A DNA stretch of 64,000 nt from Paenibacillus lutrae (GTDB lineage Bacteria > Bacillota > Bacilli > Paenibacillales > NBRC-103111): NCBI RefSeq assembly GCF_009757775.1, contig NZ_RHLK01000010.1:102281-166280 (forward strand), in the 5' to 3' direction. A program made the position numbers and the translations under genes. Shown piece by piece: positions 18,851 to 26,496 of the stretch (its first letter is position 1; every line of letters starts with the position of its first letter). The notes beneath the pieces were generated by a model, which did not search any database, had not been told where the DNA came from, and saw only the letters and a list, made by a program, of their open reading frames with translations.

Positions 18851-19616
18851 CCGGGTTATTAAAAAACGGTCCCAGAATCCGTTGCAGATGATGACGCATC
18901 AGATTCTTGGTTATCCCGACTTTGATACTAATTACGAGATGATTCGTTTGTTTCATGAAAATGGCGTTGAACTTGTGGAGCTTCAGCTGCCTTTCTCTGA
19001 GCCTATCGCCGATGGCCCGGTATTCTTACAAGCTAATCAAGCTTCTCTCATAAACGGAACCACAACCCAGCAGTGCATGAATTTTGCCAGGCGAGTGGCT
19101 TCGGAATTTCCCGATATGATCTTCTTGTTTATGACCTACTACAATGTTATCTTTCAATACGGAATAGACCGATTTGTCAAAGAATGTGCGGATATCGGCA
19201 TTGAAGGCCTGATTGTACCGGATGCTTATCCGGAGGAGAGCAGTCCGTTCATGGAGGCTTGCAGCAAGTACAAGGTAGCCCCGATTCAGATCGCGACACC
19301 GTATACGACTGACAGCCGGCTTGCTTATTTATCAGAACAAACGCAAGGCTTTATATACTGTGCTGCACGCAAAGGAGTAACCGGGGCGAAAACTTCATTC
19401 GGTACGGAGACGGAGGGATTTCTGAACCGCGTTCGTAATGCCTCTACAATACCGATTGCAGTCGGATTTGGCATCCAGAGCGGCGAGGATTTACAATTCC
19501 TGCAAGGAAAATGCGATATTGCTATCATCGGAACACAACTGCTCAAAGTGCTGGAGCAAGAGGGGCTGAGCGGCGTCAGCCAGTATTTAAAATTTATGTC
19601 TGCTTTCAAGGGATAA
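18786..19616 (+). CDS. trpA: Tryptophan synthase alpha chain, divergent
   Basis: A TIM-barrel enzyme cleaving indole-3-glycerol phosphate. The active-site Glu (VELVELQLPFSEP) and Asp (IADGPV) are kept, but the usual GDP near the N-terminus reads GYPD and the motif PFSDP reads PFSEP, so it belongs to a divergent subgroup. GGAGGG at 18775-18780 supports the start at ATG 18786 or 18789, overlapping trpB by about 62 bases; TTG 18831 would fit the usual N-terminus better but lacks a ribosome site. Translational coupling with trpB is likely. Confidence 0.88.
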   Translation: MMRNGKPLSIEKTDNLKLSLADRVIKKRSQNPLQMMTHQILGYPDFDTNYEMIRLFHENGVELVELQLPFSEPIADGPVFLQANQASLINGTTTQQCMNFARRVASEFPDMIFLFMTYYNVIFQYGIDRFVKECADIGIEGLIVPDAYPEESSPFMEACSKYKVAPIQIATPYTTDSRLAYLSEQTQGFIYCAARKGVTGAKTSFGTETEGFLNRVRNASTIPIAVGFGIQSGEDLQFLQGKCDIAIIGTQLLKVLEQEGLSGVSQYLKFMSAFKG

Positions 19617-19645
19617 GCGTAACGTATGCGGGAGCCGTTTTGAGG

Positions 19646-19674
19646 TTGCAGGCCTAAACCGGCCATGCTAGAAT
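19646..19674 (+). promoter_or_regulatory. Promoter of the mph leader
   Basis: TTGCAG at 19646-19651, 17-base spacer, TAGAAT at 19669-19674. A transcript would start near 19681, about 305 bases before the mph start codon. Confidence 0.65.
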
Positions 19675-19705
19675 AGTAGTACTTGAAGAGAACGGAGGGT
19701 TACGT

Positions 19706-19744
19706 GTGATAGATTATTCCCGATTGAGAAAGTCATGCAGCTAA
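19706..19744 (+). CDS. Leader peptide of the macrolide phosphotransferase attenuator
   Basis: A 12-codon frame, MIDYSRLRKSCS, starts at GTG 19706 with GGAGGG exactly 6 bases upstream. It is too short to be a functional enzyme. Codons 5-7 (bases 19719-19725, CCCGATT) are complementary to AATCGGG at 19778-19784, so a ribosome stalled on this peptide would break that stem. Leader peptides of this kind sense macrolides upstream of erm and related resistance genes. That it is translated is inferred from the ribosome site and placement. Confidence 0.6.
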   Translation: MIDYSRLRKSCS

Positions 19745-19923
19745 TTGCCGCTTGCTTAAGCTCTGTCTGTGCAGAGTAATCGGGTTTGGTATGTCTATCC
19801 ACGGATACCCCTAATGATTCATAGGCTTATAAGTAAAGAGCTTGCCCGGATAATACGGAAGCTTTCGTTTACTTTTATTCGCTTATGATACGATTTATGG
19901 GACGGTCCTTTTCCGATTACGAG

Positions 19924-19953
19924 AACACAGGCAGCAGCATGTCTGTGTTTTTT
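19924..19953 (+). terminator. Attenuator terminator upstream of mph
   Basis: A 10-bp stem AACACAGGCA/TGTCTGTGTT (one GU pair), loop gcagca, then a T-run, placed 33 bases before the start codon of mph. Confidence 0.78.
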
Positions 19954-19985
19954 AATTTGTTTTTAGAAGAGGAGTGTGTGGGTCA

Positions 19986-20915
19986 ATGACAAATTTTCCC
20001 TCGAACGGACATCAAACGACGATACAAGCCATGTTAGCCTCAGCTAATGTGCATGGACTGAAACTAAGCCCCGAGAATGTAGAACTGAACGAATCGGGGA
20101 TGGATTTCCTCGTCGTATTCGCTGCGGATGCCGCTGGTACCGTTTGGGTGCTGCGCAAGCCAAGACGCGCCGATGTATGGGAACGTGCAGAAAACGAGCA
20201 CAAGGTCCTGAAGTTAGTGAGGCAGTATGTGCCGATTGAGGTGCCGGACTGGCGTATTTTCACTCCGGAGCTTATCGCTTATCTGCTTGTAAAAGGGAAT
20301 CCTGTAGCGACTGTCGATCCGGCGGGCGGCGGTTATTCCTGGTTGTACGAACAGCATTCGCTGAACCATATTTTCTTCGATTCGCTTGCGGAAGCTTTAT
20401 CGGGTCTGCATGGCGTTGATCATAAAACTGCTGTTGAAGCGGGCATTCGTATCAAGACTCCTCAGGAAGCCCGACAGGCTTTTGCCGACAATATTGCAGA
20501 GGTCAAGAGCGAGTTTACAATTCCGGCTAAGCTGTATGAGCGGTGGACGGCATGGTTGTCAACAGATTCCTATTGGCCCGGGCACTCGGTGCTGAACCAC
20601 GGTGATCTGCATCCTCCCCATATCCTTGTGGATGAGACCCATCGTGTAACGGGATTTCTGGATTGGACGGAGGCGGAAATCGCCGATCCGGGTAAAGACT
20701 TTGTCATTTACTTTGCTTTGTTTGGCGAGGAAGGGCTGCGCGACTTGTTAGAACGCTACGAGAAAGCAGGGGGGAAAGTATGGCCGCGTATGCACGAGCA
20801 TATTGCGGAGCAGTGGGCTGCTTATCCGGCGATTGTAGCTAAGTTTGCTCTTGTTACCGGAACAGAAAGCAATATGGAGATGGCAAGAGGTATGCTGGCT
20901 AACTGGAATGTATAA
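19986..20915 (+). CDS. mph: Macrolide 2'-phosphotransferase (Mph family)
   Basis: A 309-residue kinase that would inactivate 14- and 15-membered macrolides by phosphorylating the desosamine 2'-OH with GTP. Fit to Mph enzymes: ELNESGMDFLVVFA near residue 37, VWVLRKPRRADV with the nucleotide-binding Lys/Arg region, the Brenner-type HGDLHPPHILVDE near residue 205 (His where aminoglycoside kinases have Asn), and GFLDWTEAEIADP with the metal-binding Asp near residue 224. The upstream GTG (19974) overlaps the GGAG site, so ATG 19986 is used. Expression is probably controlled by the attenuator just upstream. Confidence 0.87.
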   Translation: MTNFPSNGHQTTIQAMLASANVHGLKLSPENVELNESGMDFLVVFAADAAGTVWVLRKPRRADVWERAENEHKVLKLVRQYVPIEVPDWRIFTPELIAYLLVKGNPVATVDPAGGGYSWLYEQHSLNHIFFDSLAEALSGLHGVDHKTAVEAGIRIKTPQEARQAFADNIAEVKSEFTIPAKLYERWTAWLSTDSYWPGHSVLNHGDLHPPHILVDETHRVTGFLDWTEAEIADPGKDFVIYFALFGEEGLRDLLERYEKAGGKVWPRMHEHIAEQWAAYPAIVAKFALVTGTESNMEMARGMLANWNV

Positions 20916-20977
20916 GGCTGTTTTGCTGATGCTCAGCGGAATGGTAAGCGTTAGTGGTTAATTCATAAGTAACATGC

Positions 20978-21053
20978 AAACAGGCTCAATGTGGCCTGCA
21001 CCCTCTTACTAGAGTTAACTGGCAATGAAGGTGCGGGTCATTTAAGCCTGTTT
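20978..21053. repeat. Imperfect inverted repeat between mph and the convergent MBL gene
   Basis: AAACAGGCT (20978-20986) and CCTGCACC (20995-21002) are matched in reverse complement by GGTGCGGG (21030-21037, with GU pairs) and AGCCTGTTT (21045-21053). The folded RNA would have about 24 mostly paired positions. It may be a bidirectional terminator, though T-runs are short. Confidence 0.55.
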
Positions 21054-21080
21054 ATGATTATGAAGGACGATAGAAGACAA

Positions 21081-21845
21081 CTAGGTGCCTGAGTCAGCTG
21101 ATTTTTCTGCTAATTCCGCTATACGTTTATTGCAATCCCGATCATACAGGCCTCCATGGAAACAAATCACCTGACGGATATCGTAGTTCAAGAATTGCTG
21201 TATGGATGTGTTAGCTAATTCGAAGTCATGACAATATAGAGGGTCCGGGGCAGCTAATTCACCCTGATCCACGATTAGAGCGTCAGCGGCAATAAGAGTT
21301 CTGCTCGGCTTGTGATACAGACTAAGATGCCCGGGAGTGTGTCCGGGTGTGTGGATGATAATAATCCCGCCGCAGACCGGAAGCTCCTCCTCGTTAGCGA
21401 CGGTTGTATGTACATGAGCTTTGGGGGGATTCTCAAGGGTATGTTTGAATGCTGACTTCCACTCATCCGGAACTCCTTCCGGCAAAGAGTTTACGGCTTC
21501 GGCTATCGCATCGGGAGTTAGTTTTAACAGCCTTTGGTCCCCTTGTATATAAGGTTGATCCATTGCGCTTGCGATGACTTCGACGTCTGGAAATTGTTCT
21601 GTAATAGCAGGTAAACTGCCGATATGGTCCAAATCCTGATGCGAAATGATGACTTTGCTCAGTCTCTCCATGGATAAACCCGTGCTTGCTATTGCATGAG
21701 AGAGTAGAGGAAATTGTCCGGGGTAGGCCGTATCTACTAATACCAGCTCGTTGCGGTCCCACATAATCGTGGGGTGAATCGTTTCGGTTCTACCCATGAC
21801 TTCCGCAGTAATGCTAAGCATTCTAATTCCTTGCTCCTGGGGCAT
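21081..21845 (-). CDS. MBL-fold metallo-hydrolase
   Basis: A 254-residue metallo-beta-lactamase-fold enzyme. The metal motif is SHQDLDHIG (HxDxDH variant) near residue 73, then HTPGHTPGHLSLY near residue 164 and the late CFHGG. These resemble the glyoxalase-II/lactonase-like MBL branch rather than true beta-lactamases. The frame extends to 21899, but GAGGAGG before ATG 21845 fixes the start. There is no signal peptide, so it is cytoplasmic. Substrate unknown; convergent to the mph gene. Confidence 0.87.
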   Translation of the reverse strand: MPQEQGIRMLSITAEVMGRTETIHPTIMWDRNELVLVDTAYPGQFPLLSHAIASTGLSMERLSKVIISHQDLDHIGSLPAITEQFPDVEVIASAMDQPYIQGDQRLLKLTPDAIAEAVNSLPEGVPDEWKSAFKHTLENPPKAHVHTTVANEEELPVCGGIIIIHTPGHTPGHLSLYHKPSRTLIAADALIVDQGELAAPDPLYCHDFELANTSIQQFLNYDIRQVICFHGGLYDRDCNKRIAELAEKSADSGT

Positions 21846-22143
21846 GACAGGTCCTCCTCTAGGTAACTTACATCTCGTGATAAGGTTTCTTGAATTCACA
21901 AGATTATAGTACCAAATAACCGGAGGATATCAATATGGGAAAACCTATATTATAACATAAAAATAAATTTTTGTAAATAGAGTATTCGTGAACATTATAT
22001 GTATTTTTCAAAAGAATGATAAGGGAATTAAGAATAATTCCCAAAAATATAGTGCTATAATAATGAATTAGAAGTAAAGTCTTAACTCAACGAAAGGGCT
22101 AGTACGGCTGATACATAAATTATTTCATCTATGGGGACTTGGT

Positions 22144-22575
22144 ATGATTCGAATTCGTCCGTATGACCGAAAAGATCTGAATGAAATGACCGCTTTGATG
22201 ACCGATCTGGGCTCGCCTACATCAGTAGAAGACATGCAGAAGCGAATGGAATTAATAGAATTGAATCCGTATTTTTATACATTTGTAGCGGTCCTGGACG
22301 ATAAAGTAGTCGGAATGATCGGAGTGCGCCTTAATCTTACCTATACGAGTAATCTGCTTAAAACTCAAATCGCCTCTCTCGTAACGAAAAAGGAATACCA
22401 GGGGCAGGGCATTGGGCGAGCGCTCCTTGATTTTATTGAGGATTGGGCGCAACAACAAGGGTCGAAATTTATATATCTGATAAGTGGAACATCGGAAGAG
22501 CGACATAACGCCCATACATTTTATAAAAAAAGAGGTTTTGATATCACGGGATATAGATTCGTCAAGAAATTCTGA
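22144..22575 (+). CDS. GNAT family N-acetyltransferase
   Basis: A 143-residue acetyltransferase. IRPYDRKDLNEMTALM forms the first strand/helix, the acetyl-CoA loop is EYQGQGIGRALLDFIE near residue 84, and the C-terminal FYKKRGFDITGYRF is typical of aminoglycoside-type or PhnO-like single-domain GNATs. It heads a run of four small genes (GNAT, DUF4241, GNAT, GNAT) with short gaps. Substrate unknown. Confidence 0.87.
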   Translation: MIRIRPYDRKDLNEMTALMTDLGSPTSVEDMQKRMELIELNPYFYTFVAVLDDKVVGMIGVRLNLTYTSNLLKTQIASLVTKKEYQGQGIGRALLDFIEDWAQQQGSKFIYLISGTSEERHNAHTFYKKRGFDITGYRFVKKF

Positions 22576-22598
22576 GACTAAGGGAGGGCGTAACAGAT

Positions 22599-23204
22599 AT
22601 GACAAAATTATTAGATCAATTATCCGATTCTGCTGATGGAGTGCTCCGTTCTGAAATAATTGATCACTTAAAAATTACTTCGGGTAAAGTGGTTGCCTGC
22701 GACCCGCTGCTTGCTCAAGCCAGCCCGTTTGGAAAGACGATTCAGCCGGGCACCTATCCGGTTGCTATATGGCGGCATACCGCAGAAGAACGGATCGCCG
22801 TTGCCGAACTGAAGTTATCCGATTCGAAGCCGGTTCGCTGGGAAATGGCTGTAAAGCCAGGTCAGAACTTAAGCGAGTTGGAGGAAGGAAGCCTATACGG
22901 TTATCCTGTGGATACGGGGCTGGGCTGCTTCGCGGATGAGGAAGCGATTCTTAAGCTGGACGAACTAGAAGCTACATTAATGCGGGAGCTCGGGGAAGAA
23001 TTTATCAGCCTCTACGATAACCTGATTGATGATGTGTTGACTGAGCATGACGACGACTGGGGTTCCCTTATCGTTGATGAGGACTCTGCGCTCAATGTAA
23101 TTATGTTTAGATCCGGATACGGTGACGGGTATTATGCTTCTTACTGGGGAATCGATGGCGATGGGCAAATTGTATCGCTGGTGACTGATTTTAATATATT
23201 GTAA
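22599..23204 (+). CDS. DUF4241 domain protein
   Basis: A 201-residue acidic cytoplasmic protein. It shows the DUF4241 features: GKVVACDPLLAQASPFGKTIQPGTYPV in the N-terminal part (residues about 30-57), YPVDTGLGCFAD near residue 104, and the C-terminal FRSGYGDGYYASYWGIDGDG. Members occur widely in Bacillota and actinomycetes, sometimes as immunity-like proteins, with no proven function. AGGGAGGG site before the ATG. It stands between two GNAT genes. Confidence 0.8.
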   Translation: MTKLLDQLSDSADGVLRSEIIDHLKITSGKVVACDPLLAQASPFGKTIQPGTYPVAIWRHTAEERIAVAELKLSDSKPVRWEMAVKPGQNLSELEEGSLYGYPVDTGLGCFADEEAILKLDELEATLMRELGEEFISLYDNLIDDVLTEHDDDWGSLIVDEDSALNVIMFRSGYGDGYYASYWGIDGDGQIVSLVTDFNIL

Positions 23205-23241
23205 GAATTCCGTATGGCGCGGACTAGTAAGGAGAAAACAG

Positions 23242-23769
23242 ATGATTACCTATCAATTCATGACGGTAGATCAAGCCTGCAAACTTAAAGAAATTGATCG
23301 CTCGGAAGCGATTGATCTTATTTACGAAATGCGTGATGGCAAGCTCAGCACCATAGAAGCTAACCACGAGTGCCCAAGCTGGACTCATGATATGTTGATC
23401 GAGCTTGAAAATAGATTTCGCTTTGAGCTGGAACATGGCGGTATGGCTGTAGGAGCATTTGACGGAGACACGCTGGTAGGGTTTGGTGTACTCGCTCATA
23501 AATTCCGGGGCGCTAAACAAGATCAGCTTCAAGTGGATTTAATGTATGTATCAAGGAAATATAGAAGACAGGGAATCGGGACCCGAATTATGAAGGAGAT
23601 CAGTACGGAAGCGCAGAAAAAAGGTGCGAAGTATCTTTATATCTCTTCTACAGAAACCCGATCAGCTGTTTCATTTTATAGAAGTAATGGAAGTGAAATC
23701 ACAGATACGGTGGATGAGGAGCTTTTTGTCAAAGAACCACTTGATATTCATATGATTAAGAAGCTATAG
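23242..23769 (+). CDS. GNAT family N-acetyltransferase
   Basis: A 175-residue acetyltransferase. Acetyl-CoA loop YRRQGIGTRIMKEI near residue 111 and FYRSNGSE near residue 144 are visible; the N-terminal 60 residues carry an atypical helical region (IDLIYEMRDGKLSTIEANHE). RBS AAGGAGA before the ATG. Third gene of the small GNAT/DUF4241 run. Confidence 0.84.
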   Translation: MITYQFMTVDQACKLKEIDRSEAIDLIYEMRDGKLSTIEANHECPSWTHDMLIELENRFRFELEHGGMAVGAFDGDTLVGFGVLAHKFRGAKQDQLQVDLMYVSRKYRRQGIGTRIMKEISTEAQKKGAKYLYISSTETRSAVSFYRSNGSEITDTVDEELFVKEPLDIHMIKKL

Positions 23770-23786
23770 CTACTGCGAGGGATTAG

Positions 23787-24209
23787 ATGAAGCTGATGGT
23801 TAGATCCGGTAGGATCGAAGAGGTAGAGATCATAGCAAGTAGAGATCCGGGTGTTCAGAGAAGAATACTGGAATGGAAGCTGAATAACGGGGAAATTATA
23901 GTGGCCGAGAATCATACAGGAGTAGTCGGTTACTTGAGATTAGAGTATCTATGGTCCAAATATCCCTATATAGGTCTTATTAAGGTTGACAATGAGCTGC
24001 GCAATCAAGGAATTGGGAGAGCTCTGTTAGGTTTTGCAGAAGAAGAATTTCGCGGTAAAGGAATTGACGTTCTCTATAGCTCGTCTCAAGTAAATGAAGC
24101 AGAGCCTCAGGAGTGGCACCGGAGAATGGGGTTTCAGGAGTGCGGGATTATTAACGGGATTAATGAAGGGGGAATCGGAGAAGTATTTTTTGCTAAGCGT
24201 CTCCTTTAG
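23787..24209 (+). CDS. GNAT family N-acetyltransferase
   Basis: A 140-residue acetyltransferase beginning MKLMVRSGRIEEVE. The GENHTGVVGYLRLEY-type strand, the acetyl-CoA loop LRNQGIGRALLGFAE near residue 75 and the end EWHRRMGFQECG are seen. It lies 17 bases behind the previous GNAT gene and is followed by a perfect terminator, so it is the last gene of this run. Substrate unknown. Confidence 0.84.
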   Translation: MKLMVRSGRIEEVEIIASRDPGVQRRILEWKLNNGEIIVAENHTGVVGYLRLEYLWSKYPYIGLIKVDNELRNQGIGRALLGFAEEEFRGKGIDVLYSSSQVNEAEPQEWHRRMGFQECGIINGINEGGIGEVFFAKRLL

Positions 24210-24239
24210 AAGGTCTGAGACCCTATTAGAGTCATCCGG

Positions 24240-24266
24240 AACCACTGGGAAACCAGTGGTTTTTCT
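24240..24266 (+). terminator. Terminator after the GNAT run
   Basis: Perfect 9-bp stem AACCACTGG/CCAGTGGTT, loop gaaa, then a T-rich tail. Confidence 0.85.
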
Positions 24267-24367
24267 TATGGGCGGAGCAAATGGAAATTCGTCCAAGTTT
24301 GGCAGTCTGCTCTGCAGGTTAATTTATATAGATATTCATGAAAGATTTCATGTAAGGAGTGGACACG

Positions 24368-25723
24368 ATGACAACTGAACACAATTATGATCTTATTGTA
24401 ATCGGTACAGGTTCCGGAGCATCCTCCGCGGCCTCTATGTGTAATAAAGCAGGCTGGAAAGTAGCTATGGTCGACTCCCGTCCCTTTGGAGGGACTTGTG
24501 CACTTAGAGGATGTGATCCCAAAAAAGTATTAGTCGGAGCAGCCGAAATTATAGAACGGGCCCAGCGGATGAAAGGAAAAGGGATCAGCGGAGAATTTTC
24601 GATTAATTGGCCGGATTTGATGGCATTTAAACGGACTTTTACGGAGCAAATGCCTGAAAGCAGTGAAAAGAGGTTTAAGGAACAAGGGATCCATACGTTT
24701 CACGGCAAAGCTTCTTTTGTCAGTGAAGACCGGATTCAAGTTGGTGAGAATATCCTCCATGGCCGCAAGTTCTTAATTGCAGCCGGGGCCAAGCCCGCTC
24801 CTCTTCCGATCGATGGCGCCGAACATTTGACCTATAGTGACGGCTTCATGGAACTGGATGACCTGCCGAAGAAGCTCGTATTTATCGGCGGCGGTTATAT
24901 TTCATTTGAATTCGCGCACATTGCAGCAAGAGCGGGCGCTGAAGTGCATATCATTCATAGAAGCGAGAGACCTCTTGCCGGCTTTGATCCCGAACTGGTT
25001 GATGTACTCCTTCAAAAATCGGAGGAAATCGCTATCCGTCTCCATTTGAATACGGATGTGAAATCGGTCGAGAAGAAAGGCTCCGGCTATCTTGTCAAAG
25101 GGATTCGTAACGGGCAGACGGAGCAATGGGAATGCGGCTTAGTTGTTCATGGAGCCGGGAGGATTCCGGATCTGGACGGTTTGGATCTCGATAAGGGGAA
25201 GGTCGAGCGGGATAAAAAAGGAGTTGTGGTCAACGAGTACCTTCAAAGTACCTCTAATCCCAACGTTTATGCTGCCGGAGATGCCGCATCGACGGACGGT
25301 CTTCCTCTAACCCCTGTGGCGAGTATGGAATCACAGGCCGCAGGGAAGAACCTGTTGAACGGCAATGAGGAGGTACCGGATTATAAGGTAATGCCTACTG
25401 TTGTGTTCACCATTCCCAAGCTGGCTTCTGTCGGACTATCCGAGCACCAAGCTAAAGAACTCGGGCGTCCGGTTACCATTAACAAAATGGACACTTCCGA
25501 ATGGTACACATATAGACGGACGAATGAGAAGCATACGATGGCAAAAGTGATTATCGATAAAGAGAGCGGGAAGATACTAGGTGCACATTTAATCAGTGAT
25601 GAAGCGGATGAGCTGATTAACCATTTTGCCGCGGCTATTCAGTTTAATTTAACGGTTCAAGATCTTAAGAAAATGAAAACCGCTTACCCTACTCCGGTTT
25701 CCGATTTGGGCTACATGCTGTAA
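24368..25723 (+). CDS. FAD-dependent pyridine nucleotide-disulfide oxidoreductase, His-to-Tyr variant
   Basis: A 451-residue flavoprotein of the glutathione/mercuric reductase class. FAD motif GTGSGASSAASMC near residue 13, redox-active Cys pair in GGTCALRGCDPKK near residue 44, NAD(P)H motif GGGYISFEFA near residue 176, and NVYAAGDAA near residue 299. The dimer-interface end, usually HPTxxE with the catalytic His, reads AYPTPVSD, so the His is Tyr. It is therefore not a standard glutathione or dihydrolipoyl reductase; substrate unknown. GTG 24359 overlaps the AAGGAG site; ATG 24368 is the better start. Monocistronic, with its own terminator. Confidence 0.88.
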   Translation: MTTEHNYDLIVIGTGSGASSAASMCNKAGWKVAMVDSRPFGGTCALRGCDPKKVLVGAAEIIERAQRMKGKGISGEFSINWPDLMAFKRTFTEQMPESSEKRFKEQGIHTFHGKASFVSEDRIQVGENILHGRKFLIAAGAKPAPLPIDGAEHLTYSDGFMELDDLPKKLVFIGGGYISFEFAHIAARAGAEVHIIHRSERPLAGFDPELVDVLLQKSEEIAIRLHLNTDVKSVEKKGSGYLVKGIRNGQTEQWECGLVVHGAGRIPDLDGLDLDKGKVERDKKGVVVNEYLQSTSNPNVYAAGDAASTDGLPLTPVASMESQAAGKNLLNGNEEVPDYKVMPTVVFTIPKLASVGLSEHQAKELGRPVTINKMDTSEWYTYRRTNEKHTMAKVIIDKESGKILGAHLISDEADELINHFAAAIQFNLTVQDLKKMKTAYPTPVSDLGYML

Positions 25724-25744
25724 CCAGGAAACTAAGGAATAACG

Positions 25745-25780
25745 GCTCTGCCCGCATAGAATGCGGACAGAGCTTTTTTT
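25745..25780 (+). terminator. Terminator after the oxidoreductase
   Basis: GCTCTG-CCCGCA with TGCGG-A-CAGAGC around tagaa, then seven T. Confidence 0.88.
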
Positions 25781-25985
25781 ACAGGCAGAACGGCAAAAAG
25801 GAGTCATGACAAATTTCCTTCATTTTATGAATGAAGCGATTTCACAGAACAAGCCTCTGTATTTAGAGTTGAATTTCGAATTGGGTTGTGAGTAGAATAA
25901 GGGTATTAAATACAGATCCAATTATCCGCAGCATGTCTCCATCCTTTGCAAGTCAAGTTCATCACGATGAGAGGGGCACTTTGAA

Positions 25986-26279
25986 ATGGAATGGAACTTT
26001 TTATTTCGTGTAGATCATCTGAATCAGAAGGGGGAAGAAAGAAACTTAAAGGGATTGGTATTCACAGAAGGTAAAAATCCCCCGTCCGTTAACGATATTC
26101 AGTCTTTCCTGAAGGAATGCGGCTTCAACGTTAAAGTGAAGGATATGAACCAACTGATTTTTATTGACGACAACCCGCAAGACCCTGTACAAATCCGTAT
26201 CGTGAAAATGGGCAATGAGCAAGCGGAGCACCATGATGCGGAACTGCGCTATTTATTGGAGCAATTCCGGCGCACCTAG
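25986..26279 (+). CDS. Hypothetical protein (97 aa)
   Basis: A small soluble acidic/basic mixed protein beginning MEWNFLFRVDHLNQKGEE. GAGAGGGG lies 8 bases before ATG 25986. It has alternating strand/helix segments (VNDIQSFLKECGFNVKVKDM) and ends in LRYLLEQFRRT. No membrane helix or known motif. The clean start signal and the following strong terminator support a real, single-gene transcript. Confidence 0.7.
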   Translation: MEWNFLFRVDHLNQKGEERNLKGLVFTEGKNPPSVNDIQSFLKECGFNVKVKDMNQLIFIDDNPQDPVQIRIVKMGNEQAEHHDAELRYLLEQFRRT

Positions 26280-26320
26280 CGAAATTTTGCAATCGTGCCA
26301 GATACACATCTATTCAGGAT

Positions 26321-26360
26321 AAGCCAGTATTTTCCCGAGCGGATAAATACTGGCTTTTAT
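26321..26360 (+). terminator. Terminator after the 97-aa gene
   Basis: 10-bp stem GCCAGTATTT/AAATACTGGC (26323-26354) followed by TTTTATTA. Confidence 0.82.
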
Positions 26361-26496
26361 TAGGATGAGAACAGCGCCGCATACCGCCGAACATTTTGAT
26401 TGATTTGTGTTATAATTTTGTTTCTCACGTTGAGTTGTTCCCCCTGTAACGCTTATAATAAAACGAGTAAAAAGTATAAAAGAAAAGGTGTCATTC

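Larger units (their letters stand above)
19681..19953 (+). promoter_or_regulatory. Transcription attenuator in front of the macrolide phosphotransferase gene
   Basis: A structured leader of about 270 bases. Elements in order: the leader peptide; stem 19719-19725 with 19778-19784 enclosing a small hairpin CTCTG/CAGAG (19761-19776); a hairpin 19831-19874 (AAGTAAA/TTTACTT and AGCTT/AAGCT); and an intrinsic terminator at 19924-19953. TGTCTGTG occurs at 19764-19771 and again in the terminator's right arm (19940-19947). The first copy, extended to CTGTCTGTG, can therefore pair with CACAGGCAG (19926-19934) of the terminator's left arm and act as antiterminator. Confidence 0.65.

Noticed and set aside
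19681..19953. Stand-alone small RNA such as 6S RNA, or a metabolite riboswitch
   Set aside because: No known riboswitch core is visible, and the leader peptide plus repeat-based antiterminator explain the structure better; not fully excluded.
21081..21845. Metallo-beta-lactamase resistance enzyme
   Set aside because: No signal peptide, and the HxDxDH variant and length fit general MBL-fold hydrolases.
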